Positions 8,238 to 15,759 of a stretch of DNA of 40,790 nucleotides are shown one piece after another. The position numbers and the translations under genes were made by a program. The DNA comes from Candidatus Aminicenantota bacterium (GTDB lineage Bacteria > Acidobacteriota > Aminicenantia > UBA2199). The stretch lies in assembly GCA_026393835.1 (NCBI GenBank), contig JAPKZK010000153.1, forward strand, positions 1 through 40,790, in the 5' to 3' direction. Below the pieces are notes generated by a model that saw only the letters and a list, made by a program, of their open reading frames with translations, ran no database searches and was not told the origin of the DNA. The stretch's first letter is position 1. Each line of letters opens with the position of its first letter.

Positions 8238-9370
8238 TAGATATACTCGCTCGCGGCGAAGATAGCCGGCATCAATTTAAAGAAAATTTCTTTAATGCCG
8301 ACTCACTGGCGGCGGAGATAGTTGCTTTATGCAATTCCAACGGTGGGATGATACTCATAGGAGTCAACGATTCGGGGGAAGTATCGGGTGTAACTTCCGA
8401 GGATATAGGGCGCCTGAACCAGTTAATCTCAAATGCCGCTTCTCAACTTGTCCGCCCCCCGGTGAACCCGGAAACAGAAAATATATCCCACCCAAACGGC
8501 CTGGTTATGATTGTCTCTTTACCATCGGGTATCAGTAAACCGTATATGGATAATAAGGGCAGCATATGGGTTAAAAGCGGAGCGGATAAACGAAAAGTCA
8601 CCGCAAGGGAAGAAATGCAGCGGATGTTCCAGGCAGCCGGCCTCATTCACGGCGATGAAGTGCCGGCAAACGGGATTTCTGTGGCGGACCTGGATCAAAT
8701 TTATTTTAAGGAGTTTTTTAAAAAAGAGTATGAAGAGACCCTGGATGAGCAAGAAAGTTCACTGCCTCAGCTTCTTCAAAATATGAACTTATGCAGGGAT
8801 TCAGTCATGAATGTTGCCGGGGCCCTGCTTTTTGCAAAGCGACCGCAATTTCGTCTTCCTAACTTTATTGTAAAAGCCGTATGTTATCCCGGGAATACAA
8901 TCAATGAAGACAACTACCTGGACAGCAGGGATATAACGGGGAAAATAGCGGATATTTTCCAGCAAACCATAAGCTTCATCAATACAAATATCAGGCACTC
9001 ACAGGGAAGTAAATCCGTTAATTCCCTGGGTACACCCGGGATTCCTCGTATAGTTCTTGAAGAACTAATCGCCAATGCCTTGATTCACCGTGATTATTTC
9101 ATATCTGCCCCGGTTCGTGTTTTTATTTTTTCCGACCGGGTTGAAATACTAAGCCCTGGACATTTACCCAATAACCTGACAATAGAAAATATCAAAAGCG
9201 GAAATTCAAATATCAGGAATCCCATTTTGGCTTCTTTTGCCGCCAAAACACTTCCCTACAGGGGGTTGGGTAATGGAATCCGGCGTGCGCTTAAAGCTTA
9301 CCCGGATATCGAATTCTTTGATGAAAAAGATGGCAACCTTTTTAAAGTAATAATCAAAATACGAGATTAA
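8219..9370 (+). CDS. AlbA_2 domain / HATPase_c_4 protein (Schlafen-AlbA, RecG-like)
   Basis: The protein has 383 residues. An AlbA_2 domain spans roughly residues 10-125, with HQFKENFF, the conserved CNSNGGMILIGVNDSGEVSGV and a GSIWVKSGADKR strand. The C-terminal half carries the HATPase_c_4 motif EELIANALIHRDY and the following VEILSPGHLPNN. Proteins of this build are often annotated as transcriptional regulators or RecG-like, and are common in defence islands. It overlaps the PHP-ATPase gene by 19 bases. The role in nucleic-acid recognition is family knowledge; partnership with the ATPase is inferred. Confidence 0.85.
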   Translation: METAELIDILARGEDSRHQFKENFFNADSLAAEIVALCNSNGGMILIGVNDSGEVSGVTSEDIGRLNQLISNAASQLVRPPVNPETENISHPNGLVMIVSLPSGISKPYMDNKGSIWVKSGADKRKVTAREEMQRMFQAAGLIHGDEVPANGISVADLDQIYFKEFFKKEYEETLDEQESSLPQLLQNMNLCRDSVMNVAGALLFAKRPQFRLPNFIVKAVCYPGNTINEDNYLDSRDITGKIADIFQQTISFINTNIRHSQGSKSVNSLGTPGIPRIVLEELIANALIHRDYFISAPVRVFIFSDRVEILSPGHLPNNLTIENIKSGNSNIRNPILASFAAKTLPYRGLGNGIRRALKAYPDIEFFDEKDGNLFKVIIKIRD

Positions 9371-9394
9371 GCCTGACCGGCAAAAGGAGTGAAT

Positions 9395-10033
9395 ATGATA
9401 TTTTTTCAAATACCTTCAAACGGCGACAGGAATTACGGCTACCTGGTCGGCTGCGAGAAAACGAATAAAGCCGCGGTGGTGGACCCTTCCCCCGATCCCA
9501 AACCCTGCTATCAAAAAGCCCGGGAACTGGGTCTTACCGTGGAGTATGTTATTAATACCCATACCCACTCCGACCACACCGGCGGCAACCGGTTTTTCCA
9601 AAAGGAAACCAACGCCCGCCTGGTCACTCATAAATCCGCCAAAACCGGCGATGTAGGCGTGAATGACGGCGATACCCTCAACGTCGGCAAACTCACCCTT
9701 ACTTTCTATCATACCCCCGGCCATACCCCGGAATCCATGTGCGTGCTGGCAGGAAATGAATTGATGACCGGCGATACGCTTTTCGTGGGAAAAGTCGGCG
9801 GTACGTCTACCCGTGATCAGGCCCTGGTAGAGTTTGACAGTTTGAAAAAACTCATGACCCTGGACCCAGGCATCCGCGTCTGGCCGGGCCATAACTACGG
9901 CGTCCGACCTTCCTCTACTATCGGCGAAGAGTTGAAAAGCAACCCCTTTATCCTCAGGCTCAACAGTTTCAACGATTTCTTTTGGTTAAAAGAAAACTGG
10001 GCCGCTTATAAACTGGAACACGGCATCGCCTGA
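9395..10033 (+). CDS. MBL-fold metallo-hydrolase (hydroxyacylglutathione hydrolase / persulfide dioxygenase-like)
   Basis: The protein has 212 residues with a complete metallo-beta-lactamase metal set: H56-x-H58-x-D60-H61 in THTHSDHTGG, H110 in TPGHTPES, D127 in MTGDTLF and H166 in WPGHNYG. The length and the PGHNYG ending fit glyoxalase II-like or ETHE1-like members, which act on thiol conjugates or persulfides. The start is ATG 9395, because AAGGAG (9384-9389) sits five bases upstream and overlaps the alternative GTG at 9389. It is the first gene of a run that encodes bacillithiol synthesis, so a bacillithiol-conjugate or persulfide substrate is a reasonable inference. Sequence reading cannot separate hydrolase from dioxygenase. 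Confidence 0.85.
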   Translation: MIFFQIPSNGDRNYGYLVGCEKTNKAAVVDPSPDPKPCYQKARELGLTVEYVINTHTHSDHTGGNRFFQKETNARLVTHKSAKTGDVGVNDGDTLNVGKLTLTFYHTPGHTPESMCVLAGNELMTGDTLFVGKVGGTSTRDQALVEFDSLKKLMTLDPGIRVWPGHNYGVRPSSTIGEELKSNPFILRLNSFNDFFWLKENWAAYKLEHGIA

Positions 10034-10055
10034 AACCCAGGTTAATATAACGACT

Positions 10056-10811
10056 GTGAGTACGGTTTTGAATATGGAACAACAAGAACAAGAAACGCCA
10101 TGGTATGAACAGTGGTTCGACGAAAATTACCTGGCCCTCTATCGCCACCGGGACCGCGGCGACGCCGAAGAACAGGTCCGCCTCATTATCGATACCCTGG
10201 GACTTTCCCCGGATACCGCCATCCTCGACCTGGCCTGCGGGGAAGGAAGATACACCGCCCTGTTTAACGAACTGGGCTACACCATTACCGGCCTGGACCT
10301 TTCCGAAACATTAATCGACTGCGGCAGGGAAAGATACACCGGCCTGGATTTGAGAGTAGGGGATATGCGCCGCATCCCCGGTACATTCGATCTTATCCTC
10401 TCCCTGTTTACCAGTTTCGGGTACTTCGACGCGGATGAAGAGAACGAAAAAGTACTGCATTCGGTCTATAACGCCTTAAACCCCGGCGGCGTTTTCTGGC
10501 TGGATTTTTTAAACGCCCAACAGGTGCGGGAACAACTGGCGCCCCGGAGCGCCTCCCAACTGACCCCCGAAATCCAGGTACTGGAAACCCGGAAAATTGA
10601 AAACGGCCGCATTATTAAAGATATTTATTTCAAAGACGATGACCGGGAAAAGTGCTACCGCGAATCCGTGCGCCTCTTTACCCGCCAACAGTTGGAAGAC
10701 ATGTTTCAGCGTACGGGATTCCATATACTAAAACTTTTCGGGGATTACAAGGGCCAACCGTGGGCGCCCCTTTCCCCGCGCACCATCCTGGTAGGGAGGA
10801 AAACAGCATGA
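10056..10811 (+). CDS. Class I SAM-dependent methyltransferase
   Basis: The protein has up to 251 residues. Motif I is ILDLACGEGRYT, followed by GLDLSETLI and LRVGDMRRIPG, then FDLILSLFTSFGYFD and LNPGGVFWLDFLN, the usual Rossmann methyltransferase order. The start is uncertain: GTG 10056 or ATG 10074, neither with a good Shine-Dalgarno sequence. The stop overlaps the bshC start as ATGA (10808-10811), so it is part of the bacillithiol operon. A methyltransferase of this type directly before bshC is a recurrent arrangement to my memory; the substrate is unknown, and thiol S-methylation is only a guess. Confidence 0.85.
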   Translation: MSTVLNMEQQEQETPWYEQWFDENYLALYRHRDRGDAEEQVRLIIDTLGLSPDTAILDLACGEGRYTALFNELGYTITGLDLSETLIDCGRERYTGLDLRVGDMRRIPGTFDLILSLFTSFGYFDADEENEKVLHSVYNALNPGGVFWLDFLNAQQVREQLAPRSASQLTPEIQVLETRKIENGRIIKDIYFKDDDREKCYRESVRLFTRQQLEDMFQRTGFHILKLFGDYKGQPWAPLSPRTILVGRKTA

Positions 10812-12082
10812 ACGTTACACATAACGATAATCAAATTTATAACGATAAAAAAACCATTGTCACCGGTCAGCAGATCGGCCTGTTGGGCGGTCCCCTTTAT
10901 ACTACATACAAAGTACTGGGCGCCGTGCACCTGGCCCGCCGGATCAATGGCGCCGCCATCTACTGGCTGGAAACCAACGACGCCGACTTCAACGAAATCA
11001 ACCACATCGATTACCTCGATGACCAGGGCCAATTGAAAACCCTGACCTGGGATATCGACACCCATGGCTATGCCTGCGGTTACATCGAAGTGGACGAGAC
11101 CCTGGAAAAACTCATTGAAACTTTTTTCTCAACCATCCGGCAAACTGAATTTACCCCGGGCCTTAAAAAAATGGCCCTGCATTGCTACCGCAAGGGCCGC
11201 ACCCTGGCTGAGGCGTCCCAGGACCTGGCGGAAGAACTTTTCGGCCATCTTAAACCCCGGTTTTTTGTCCCCTTTGACAGGGACTTCAAAATCTTCAGCC
11301 AACCTATTTTACGAAAAGAAGCCGGCCGCACCCCTGACGGCCAACAGTGCAACTGCTTTTGTATGGTGGGAAAACAGCGCAAAGCCCTGTTCCGGAAGGA
11401 CGCCTGTTTTCATACGCGGGATAAAATGACGGTGAACCTGGCCGCGTGCGAACTGTCGCCCAATGTCAAAACCCGCAGCGTATGCCAGGACGCTTTTTTT
11501 CACACCGACACGTATGTGGCCGGACCGGGCGAGATTAAGTACCTTGCCGAACTGGACCCGGTCTATCAGTTCCACGGCGTGAAAAAAGCGGCCGTCCAAG
11601 CCCGGATGTCCATTACCCTCATCGAACCTAAATTTAAACGGCTGCTGAAGAAAACAGGTTTCTCAGTGGAAGAAATTTTCCAATTCACCCGGGAAGAAGT
11701 ACTTAAAAAAGCAATGGCCAGTGAAACCGGTTTGACTTTTAATGAAATTACCGACAACGCCAATACCCTGACCATGGAGTTCCTGGGAAAATTGCAGACC
11801 CTCGGCCTCAATGAATCGGAAATGAAACCGCTGCGGAAATTACTCCAGGAGGAAGTGAAAAAGACCATCGGCCAGGTGCGCTCCCGCGCCAAAGGCAAAG
11901 CCGGTCAAATACTGAAAGATGTCGCTTTTCTCTCGGATAACCTGAAACCCTTCGGGAAAAAACAGGAGCGGGTTTTCAATATATTTCATTACCTGAACCT
12001 TTTCGGCGGGAAAAAATTTATCGACTGGTTGTATGAACATTACGACCCGGCCCTGGAGATGTTGGAGATCGAAAATGACTGA
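10808..12082 (+). CDS. bshC: Bacillithiol biosynthesis cysteine-adding enzyme BshC
   Basis: The protein has 424 residues counted from ATG 10808, which has AGGGAGG at 10793-10799. The N-terminal TIVTGQQIGLLGGPLYTTYK and the following IYWLETNDADFNEIN are BshC hallmarks (GQQ-x-GL-x-GGPL and a Rossmann-like core with W-x-x-x-x-D-x-D). The C-terminal half has a helical region rich in Lys and Glu. BshC is assigned to the last step, adding cysteine to GlcN-malate to form bacillithiol. A longer frame is open upstream to 10652 but is only read-through of the methyltransferase region. The gene overlaps the methyltransferase by 4 bases and bshB1 by 8 bases. The match is strong. Confidence 0.93.
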   Translation: MNVTHNDNQIYNDKKTIVTGQQIGLLGGPLYTTYKVLGAVHLARRINGAAIYWLETNDADFNEINHIDYLDDQGQLKTLTWDIDTHGYACGYIEVDETLEKLIETFFSTIRQTEFTPGLKKMALHCYRKGRTLAEASQDLAEELFGHLKPRFFVPFDRDFKIFSQPILRKEAGRTPDGQQCNCFCMVGKQRKALFRKDACFHTRDKMTVNLAACELSPNVKTRSVCQDAFFHTDTYVAGPGEIKYLAELDPVYQFHGVKKAAVQARMSITLIEPKFKRLLKKTGFSVEEIFQFTREEVLKKAMASETGLTFNEITDNANTLTMEFLGKLQTLGLNESEMKPLRKLLQEEVKKTIGQVRSRAKGKAGQILKDVAFLSDNLKPFGKKQERVFNIFHYLNLFGGKKFIDWLYEHYDPALEMLEIEND

Positions 12083-12860
12083 TATAAGCGATATAAGCGA
12101 TATCGGCGATTTAAGCGATAAATGCGACCATATGTGCGACATGCATATATTGGCGGTGGGGGCGCACCCGGATGATTGCGAGATGTCCATCGGCGGCACG
12201 CTGTTGAAAATGAAAGCCCAGGGCTACCGGGTTGCCGTATGCGATTTAACCCGCGGCGAAGCCGGGACCTACGGTTCCGCCGTTACCCGTGAAAAAGAAC
12301 TCCGGGAAGCCACGGCCATGCTGGGCCTGGACGCCCGCATTACCCTCGACCTCCCCGACGGCGGTATTCGCAATACCGAAGAGAACCGCTTGAAAGTCGT
12401 CGAAGTGATCCGGAAACTGCGGCCGGAACTGGTGTTTTCTTTCGCCGACAAACCCCTGCGGCACCCCGACCATTACCACTGCGGCAAGCTCGTGCAGGAA
12501 TGTTGTTTCCTGGCCGGGCTGGAGAAAATTAAAACCCAATCCCCGGCATACCGGCCGGCGGGGTTTATCGGGTTCCCGGAGTTGGTTTTCGACAAACCCA
12601 CCTTTGTCATCGATATCAGCGAATACTGGGAGAAACGCACGCAGGTAATTCGCTGTTACGATACCCAGGTGATCGCCCCGGGCGCGGATGACAGCCGGAC
12701 CAAAACCTTAATCCGGTCCAACCGTTTCTGGGAGATGCAAGGGGCCCGGGCCGGCATGGCCGGCGCCCTGGTCCACGTCCGTTACGGCGAACCCTTTTTC
12801 AGCGATTACCCGCCCCAGGTGAAAGACCCACTGGAAGCGTTTAAAAACAAACTAAGGTAG
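12075..12860 (+). CDS. bshB1: Bacillithiol biosynthesis deacetylase BshB1 (PIG-L family)
   Basis: A PIG-L/LmbE zinc deacetylase, 261 residues from ATG 12075. The zinc motif AHPDD is at residues 30-34; further motifs are LTRGEAGTYGS, DLPDGGIRNT and HPDHYHCG, all typical of BshB1, which removes acetate from GlcNAc-malate. The first about 22 residues are an odd extension (DISDISDIGDLSDKCD) encoded by a GATATAAGC-type repeat; family members normally begin close to MHILAVGAHPDD, which could start at 12141 or 12132. The ATG at 12075 overlaps the bshC stop by 8 bases. Confidence in function is high, confidence in the start moderate. Confidence 0.92.
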   Translation: MTDISDISDIGDLSDKCDHMCDMHILAVGAHPDDCEMSIGGTLLKMKAQGYRVAVCDLTRGEAGTYGSAVTREKELREATAMLGLDARITLDLPDGGIRNTEENRLKVVEVIRKLRPELVFSFADKPLRHPDHYHCGKLVQECCFLAGLEKIKTQSPAYRPAGFIGFPELVFDKPTFVIDISEYWEKRTQVIRCYDTQVIAPGADDSRTKTLIRSNRFWEMQGARAGMAGALVHVRYGEPFFSDYPPQVKDPLEAFKNKLR

Positions 12861-12876
12861 GAGAAGGAGGGCGAAA

Positions 12877-14010
12877 ATGAATATCGTCATATTATGTTAC
12901 CACCGCATCGGCGGTTCCGGCGTGGTGGCTTATGAGATCGGCCGGGCAATGGCCGAAGAGAGGGGCCATACCGTCCATTTCATGGGGCTGGAGCCGCCCT
13001 TCCGGTTAAAGGACGACGACTCCGGCCGCATGCAATTTCACAAAGTCCAGGTTAAAGAATACCCCGTGTTCGATTACCAACCCTATGACCTGGCGCTGGC
13101 ATCGCAGTTATCCATTCTCATCAAGCACTTCCGTATCGATGTGATCCACAGCCATTACGCCCTGCCCCATGCGGTTTCCGCCCTGCTGGCGCGGGATATT
13201 TCCGGTAAGAAATCCGTCCGCTGCGTTACCACACTGCACGGCACGGATATTACCGTGGTGGGGGCGCACCCCGGCATGATGGATATCACCCGCTATGCCA
13301 TTGAAAAAAGCGACGTCGCCACGGCGGTGTCCAACAGCCTGGTGCGGGATTCGGAAATGGTCCTGGGGGTCACGCCGGGAAAGATTAAAACGGTATATAA
13401 TTTTGTCAATCCCAAATTTTTTAATCCCTCCCTCAAACCGGGTGACTGCGAAAACGGGAAAAACAAAATCATTATTTTACATGTATCCAATTTACGGGCC
13501 GTCAAACGGCCGCTGGACGTAATCAAAATATTTCACGGCATTTATAAAGCCATGGAGGGGCGCCGGCCCGTGGAACTGCGGGTGGTGGGCGAAGGTCCCC
13601 TCCAGTACGAGATGATGGACGAAGTAGAGAAACTGGGCCTGGAATCGCATGTGCAGTTTTTAGGCGTGCGCAGCAATATCGGCGCGGTGATGGCCTGCTG
13701 CCAACTCTTGCTGCTGCCCAGCCAGCAGGAATCCTTCGGCCTGGCGGCGCTGGAAGCCATGGCCTGCGGCGTCCCCGTGGCGGCCAGCCGGGTGGGCGGA
13801 CTGCCGGAAGTGATCGACGACGGCCGCTCCGGGGTCCTGTTTACCGTTGGCAATACCGATGAAGCCGCGGAAAAAGCAGTTAAACTGCTAAAAGACCGGG
13901 AATTATACGATGCGGTCCGGCTGGCCGGCATCGATACCGCACTGGAAAAATTCGCCATGAACAAAATCGTGGACCAATACGAAGCTCTGTATAGAGGAGA
14001 TTCCCATTAA
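12877..14010 (+). CDS. bshA: GlcNAc-malate synthase BshA (bacillithiol glycosyltransferase)
   Basis: The protein has 377 residues, the usual BshA length. A GT-B glycosyltransferase with N-terminal GGSGVVAYEIG, then HSHYALPHAVSALLAR, TTLHGTDITVVG and a C-terminal domain with LPSQQESFGLAALEAMACG and ASRVGGLPEVIDDG. BshA transfers GlcNAc from UDP-GlcNAc to L-malate, the first step of bacillithiol synthesis. GAAGGAGG about 10 bases upstream sets the start. With bshC and bshB1 directly before it, the complete pathway is contiguous. The stop codon overlaps the proposed start of the ABC transporter. Confidence 0.94.
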   Translation: MNIVILCYHRIGGSGVVAYEIGRAMAEERGHTVHFMGLEPPFRLKDDDSGRMQFHKVQVKEYPVFDYQPYDLALASQLSILIKHFRIDVIHSHYALPHAVSALLARDISGKKSVRCVTTLHGTDITVVGAHPGMMDITRYAIEKSDVATAVSNSLVRDSEMVLGVTPGKIKTVYNFVNPKFFNPSLKPGDCENGKNKIIILHVSNLRAVKRPLDVIKIFHGIYKAMEGRRPVELRVVGEGPLQYEMMDEVEKLGLESHVQFLGVRSNIGAVMACCQLLLLPSQQESFGLAALEAMACGVPVAASRVGGLPEVIDDGRSGVLFTVGNTDEAAEKAVKLLKDRELYDAVRLAGIDTALEKFAMNKIVDQYEALYRGDSH

Positions 14011-15757
14011 AGCATTAAAAACATTGATCCCCTATTTGAAAAAGCATTCCATGACGCTGGCGCTGGGATTTTTCTCCATGCTGGTGCAGAACTACTGTTA
14101 CCTGGAAGTCCCCCTATATATGCGGATCATCCTGGATGAGATCGGCGGCAAGAACCGTAGGGTCGTGATTGTAGCCAACAGCCTGTATATTTTGCTCTAT
14201 ACCGTTATCCTGGCCGTTGCCCTGTTCCTGATGCGGAAACTCCTGATCGCCGTTTCCCGGAAAATCGAATACCAACTGCGGGAGAGAATATACCATAAAC
14301 TCCTGTCCGTGGATTACCTTTTTTACCAGCAAAATGAGACCGGCGACCTCATTTCCCGGTGCACCAACGACCTTAACAGTGTGCGGACGCTGTTGGGCCC
14401 CGGGGTGATGTACATCCCCAATTCCCTCAGCCGGATGATCCTCTTTTTACCGGCGCTGATAGCGCTCAGCAGCTCATTGATGATGATATTGGGGGTCGTC
14501 ATGGCGTTCCTGGTGATTCTCATCGTTACCCTGCTTCCCATGCTGCGGCCCCGTTACCGCCGCATCCAGGAAGCCATGGGAACCATGAACAACCGCGTGT
14601 GGCAGGTGATCTCCGGGATAGCCACCATTAAACGGTACAACACTGAAAAAATCGAAACCCGGCGCTTCAGGGATTTGAATGAAACGTATATTAAAAAACA
14701 AATGGCCGTGGTGAAACTGGAGGAGTTTTTATATCCCCTGTTTATTTTTATTTTCTCCATCATCGAATTGTTGATCCTCTGGATTGGGGGAAGGCAGGTG
14801 ATTCGCGGACAAATGACCCTGGGTCAACTGCTGCAATTTAATATCATGGTCTCGAACCTCACCTTTCCCATCCTGGCGCTGGGCTGGATGATGGGCCTGG
14901 TGCAGCAGGGTATCAGCGCCATGGGGCGCATTAACTATATCCTGGATCAGTCCGCGGCGGGCGAGGACGGTAAAAAGAAGAAACCCCTATCGTCGGCGGA
15001 ACCCGTGTTTGTCGCCCGGAATTTAACCTACCGCTACCCCGGGCATACCCGGGATGTGCTGAGAAACATCAACATTACCCTCTTGCCAGGGCAGACCGTG
15101 GGTATCACCGGCCAGGTGGGCAGCGGCAAATCCACCTTACTCAATATATTAACCGGTTTGCTCAGGCCCGGGCCCGGCCAGGTATTTATCGACGGCATGG
15201 ATATTTGCGAGATCGATCCGCGGGATATTTACGGGAAAATAGCCGTCGTTTCCCAGGAGCCGTTTCTCTTTTCCAAAACCGTGGCGGAGAACATCGCTTT
15301 GGGGCCCTGGGAAATGTCCCCGGAGGCCGTGGAAAAAGCGGCCCAGGACGCTGAACTGTCGCAAGAGGTCCGGGGGTTCCACGACGGCTTTTCCCAGCTT
15401 GTGGGCGAGAGGGGCATTACCCTTTCCGGCGGGCAGAAGCAGCGTGTGGCCATCGCCCGCGCCCTGGGCAAATGCGCGCCGGTATTGGTAATGGATGATC
15501 CCCTCTCCAATGTGGATGCCCGCACCGAAGTGCACATCCTGCAAAACTTACAAAACCTACGTTGTTTTCGTACGTTGATTGTGATTTCGCACCGGATTTC
15601 CGTGCTGCGGTCCGCCGATGTTATTTACGTACTTAATGACGGCGAGATCGTGGAAAGCGGCCCGCATCGCTCCCTGGTCCGACGCAAAAACGGCCTTTAC
15701 GCCCGCCTGGCCAAACTCCAGCAAATGGAAATGGAATTGGAAAAAGGAATCGCGTAA
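14006..15757 (+). CDS. Heterodimeric ABC exporter subunit 1 (degenerate catalytic site)
   Basis: A type IV ABC exporter half-transporter: six membrane helices (residues about 15-320), then an ATPase with Walker A QVGSGKST near 370, signature LSGGQKQRV near 473 and Walker B VMDDPLSNVD near 495. The catalytic glutamate after Walker B is aspartate, typical of the inactive-site subunit in heterodimers such as TM287/288 or BmrCD. The only ATG/GTG/TTG near the front is TTG 14024, but AGAGGAGA (13992-13999) is 24 bases away from it. An ATT at 14006 has ideal spacing and yields the canonical-looking IKALKTLIPYLKKHS. I therefore propose an ATT start overlapping the bshA stop; TTG 14024 is the conservative alternative. 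The next gene starts 2 bases after the stop. Confidence 0.88.
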   Translation: MKALKTLIPYLKKHSMTLALGFFSMLVQNYCYLEVPLYMRIILDEIGGKNRRVVIVANSLYILLYTVILAVALFLMRKLLIAVSRKIEYQLRERIYHKLLSVDYLFYQQNETGDLISRCTNDLNSVRTLLGPGVMYIPNSLSRMILFLPALIALSSSLMMILGVVMAFLVILIVTLLPMLRPRYRRIQEAMGTMNNRVWQVISGIATIKRYNTEKIETRRFRDLNETYIKKQMAVVKLEEFLYPLFIFIFSIIELLILWIGGRQVIRGQMTLGQLLQFNIMVSNLTFPILALGWMMGLVQQGISAMGRINYILDQSAAGEDGKKKKPLSSAEPVFVARNLTYRYPGHTRDVLRNINITLLPGQTVGITGQVGSGKSTLLNILTGLLRPGPGQVFIDGMDICEIDPRDIYGKIAVVSQEPFLFSKTVAENIALGPWEMSPEAVEKAAQDAELSQEVRGFHDGFSQLVGERGITLSGGQKQRVAIARALGKCAPVLVMDDPLSNVDARTEVHILQNLQNLRCFRTLIVISHRISVLRSADVIYVLNDGEIVESGPHRSLVRRKNGLYARLAKLQQMEMELEKGIA

Positions 15758-15759
15758 TC

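Noticed and set aside
10652..10807. Upstream extension of bshC
   Set aside because: It overlaps the methyltransferase gene; a good SD and the family start point to ATG 10808.
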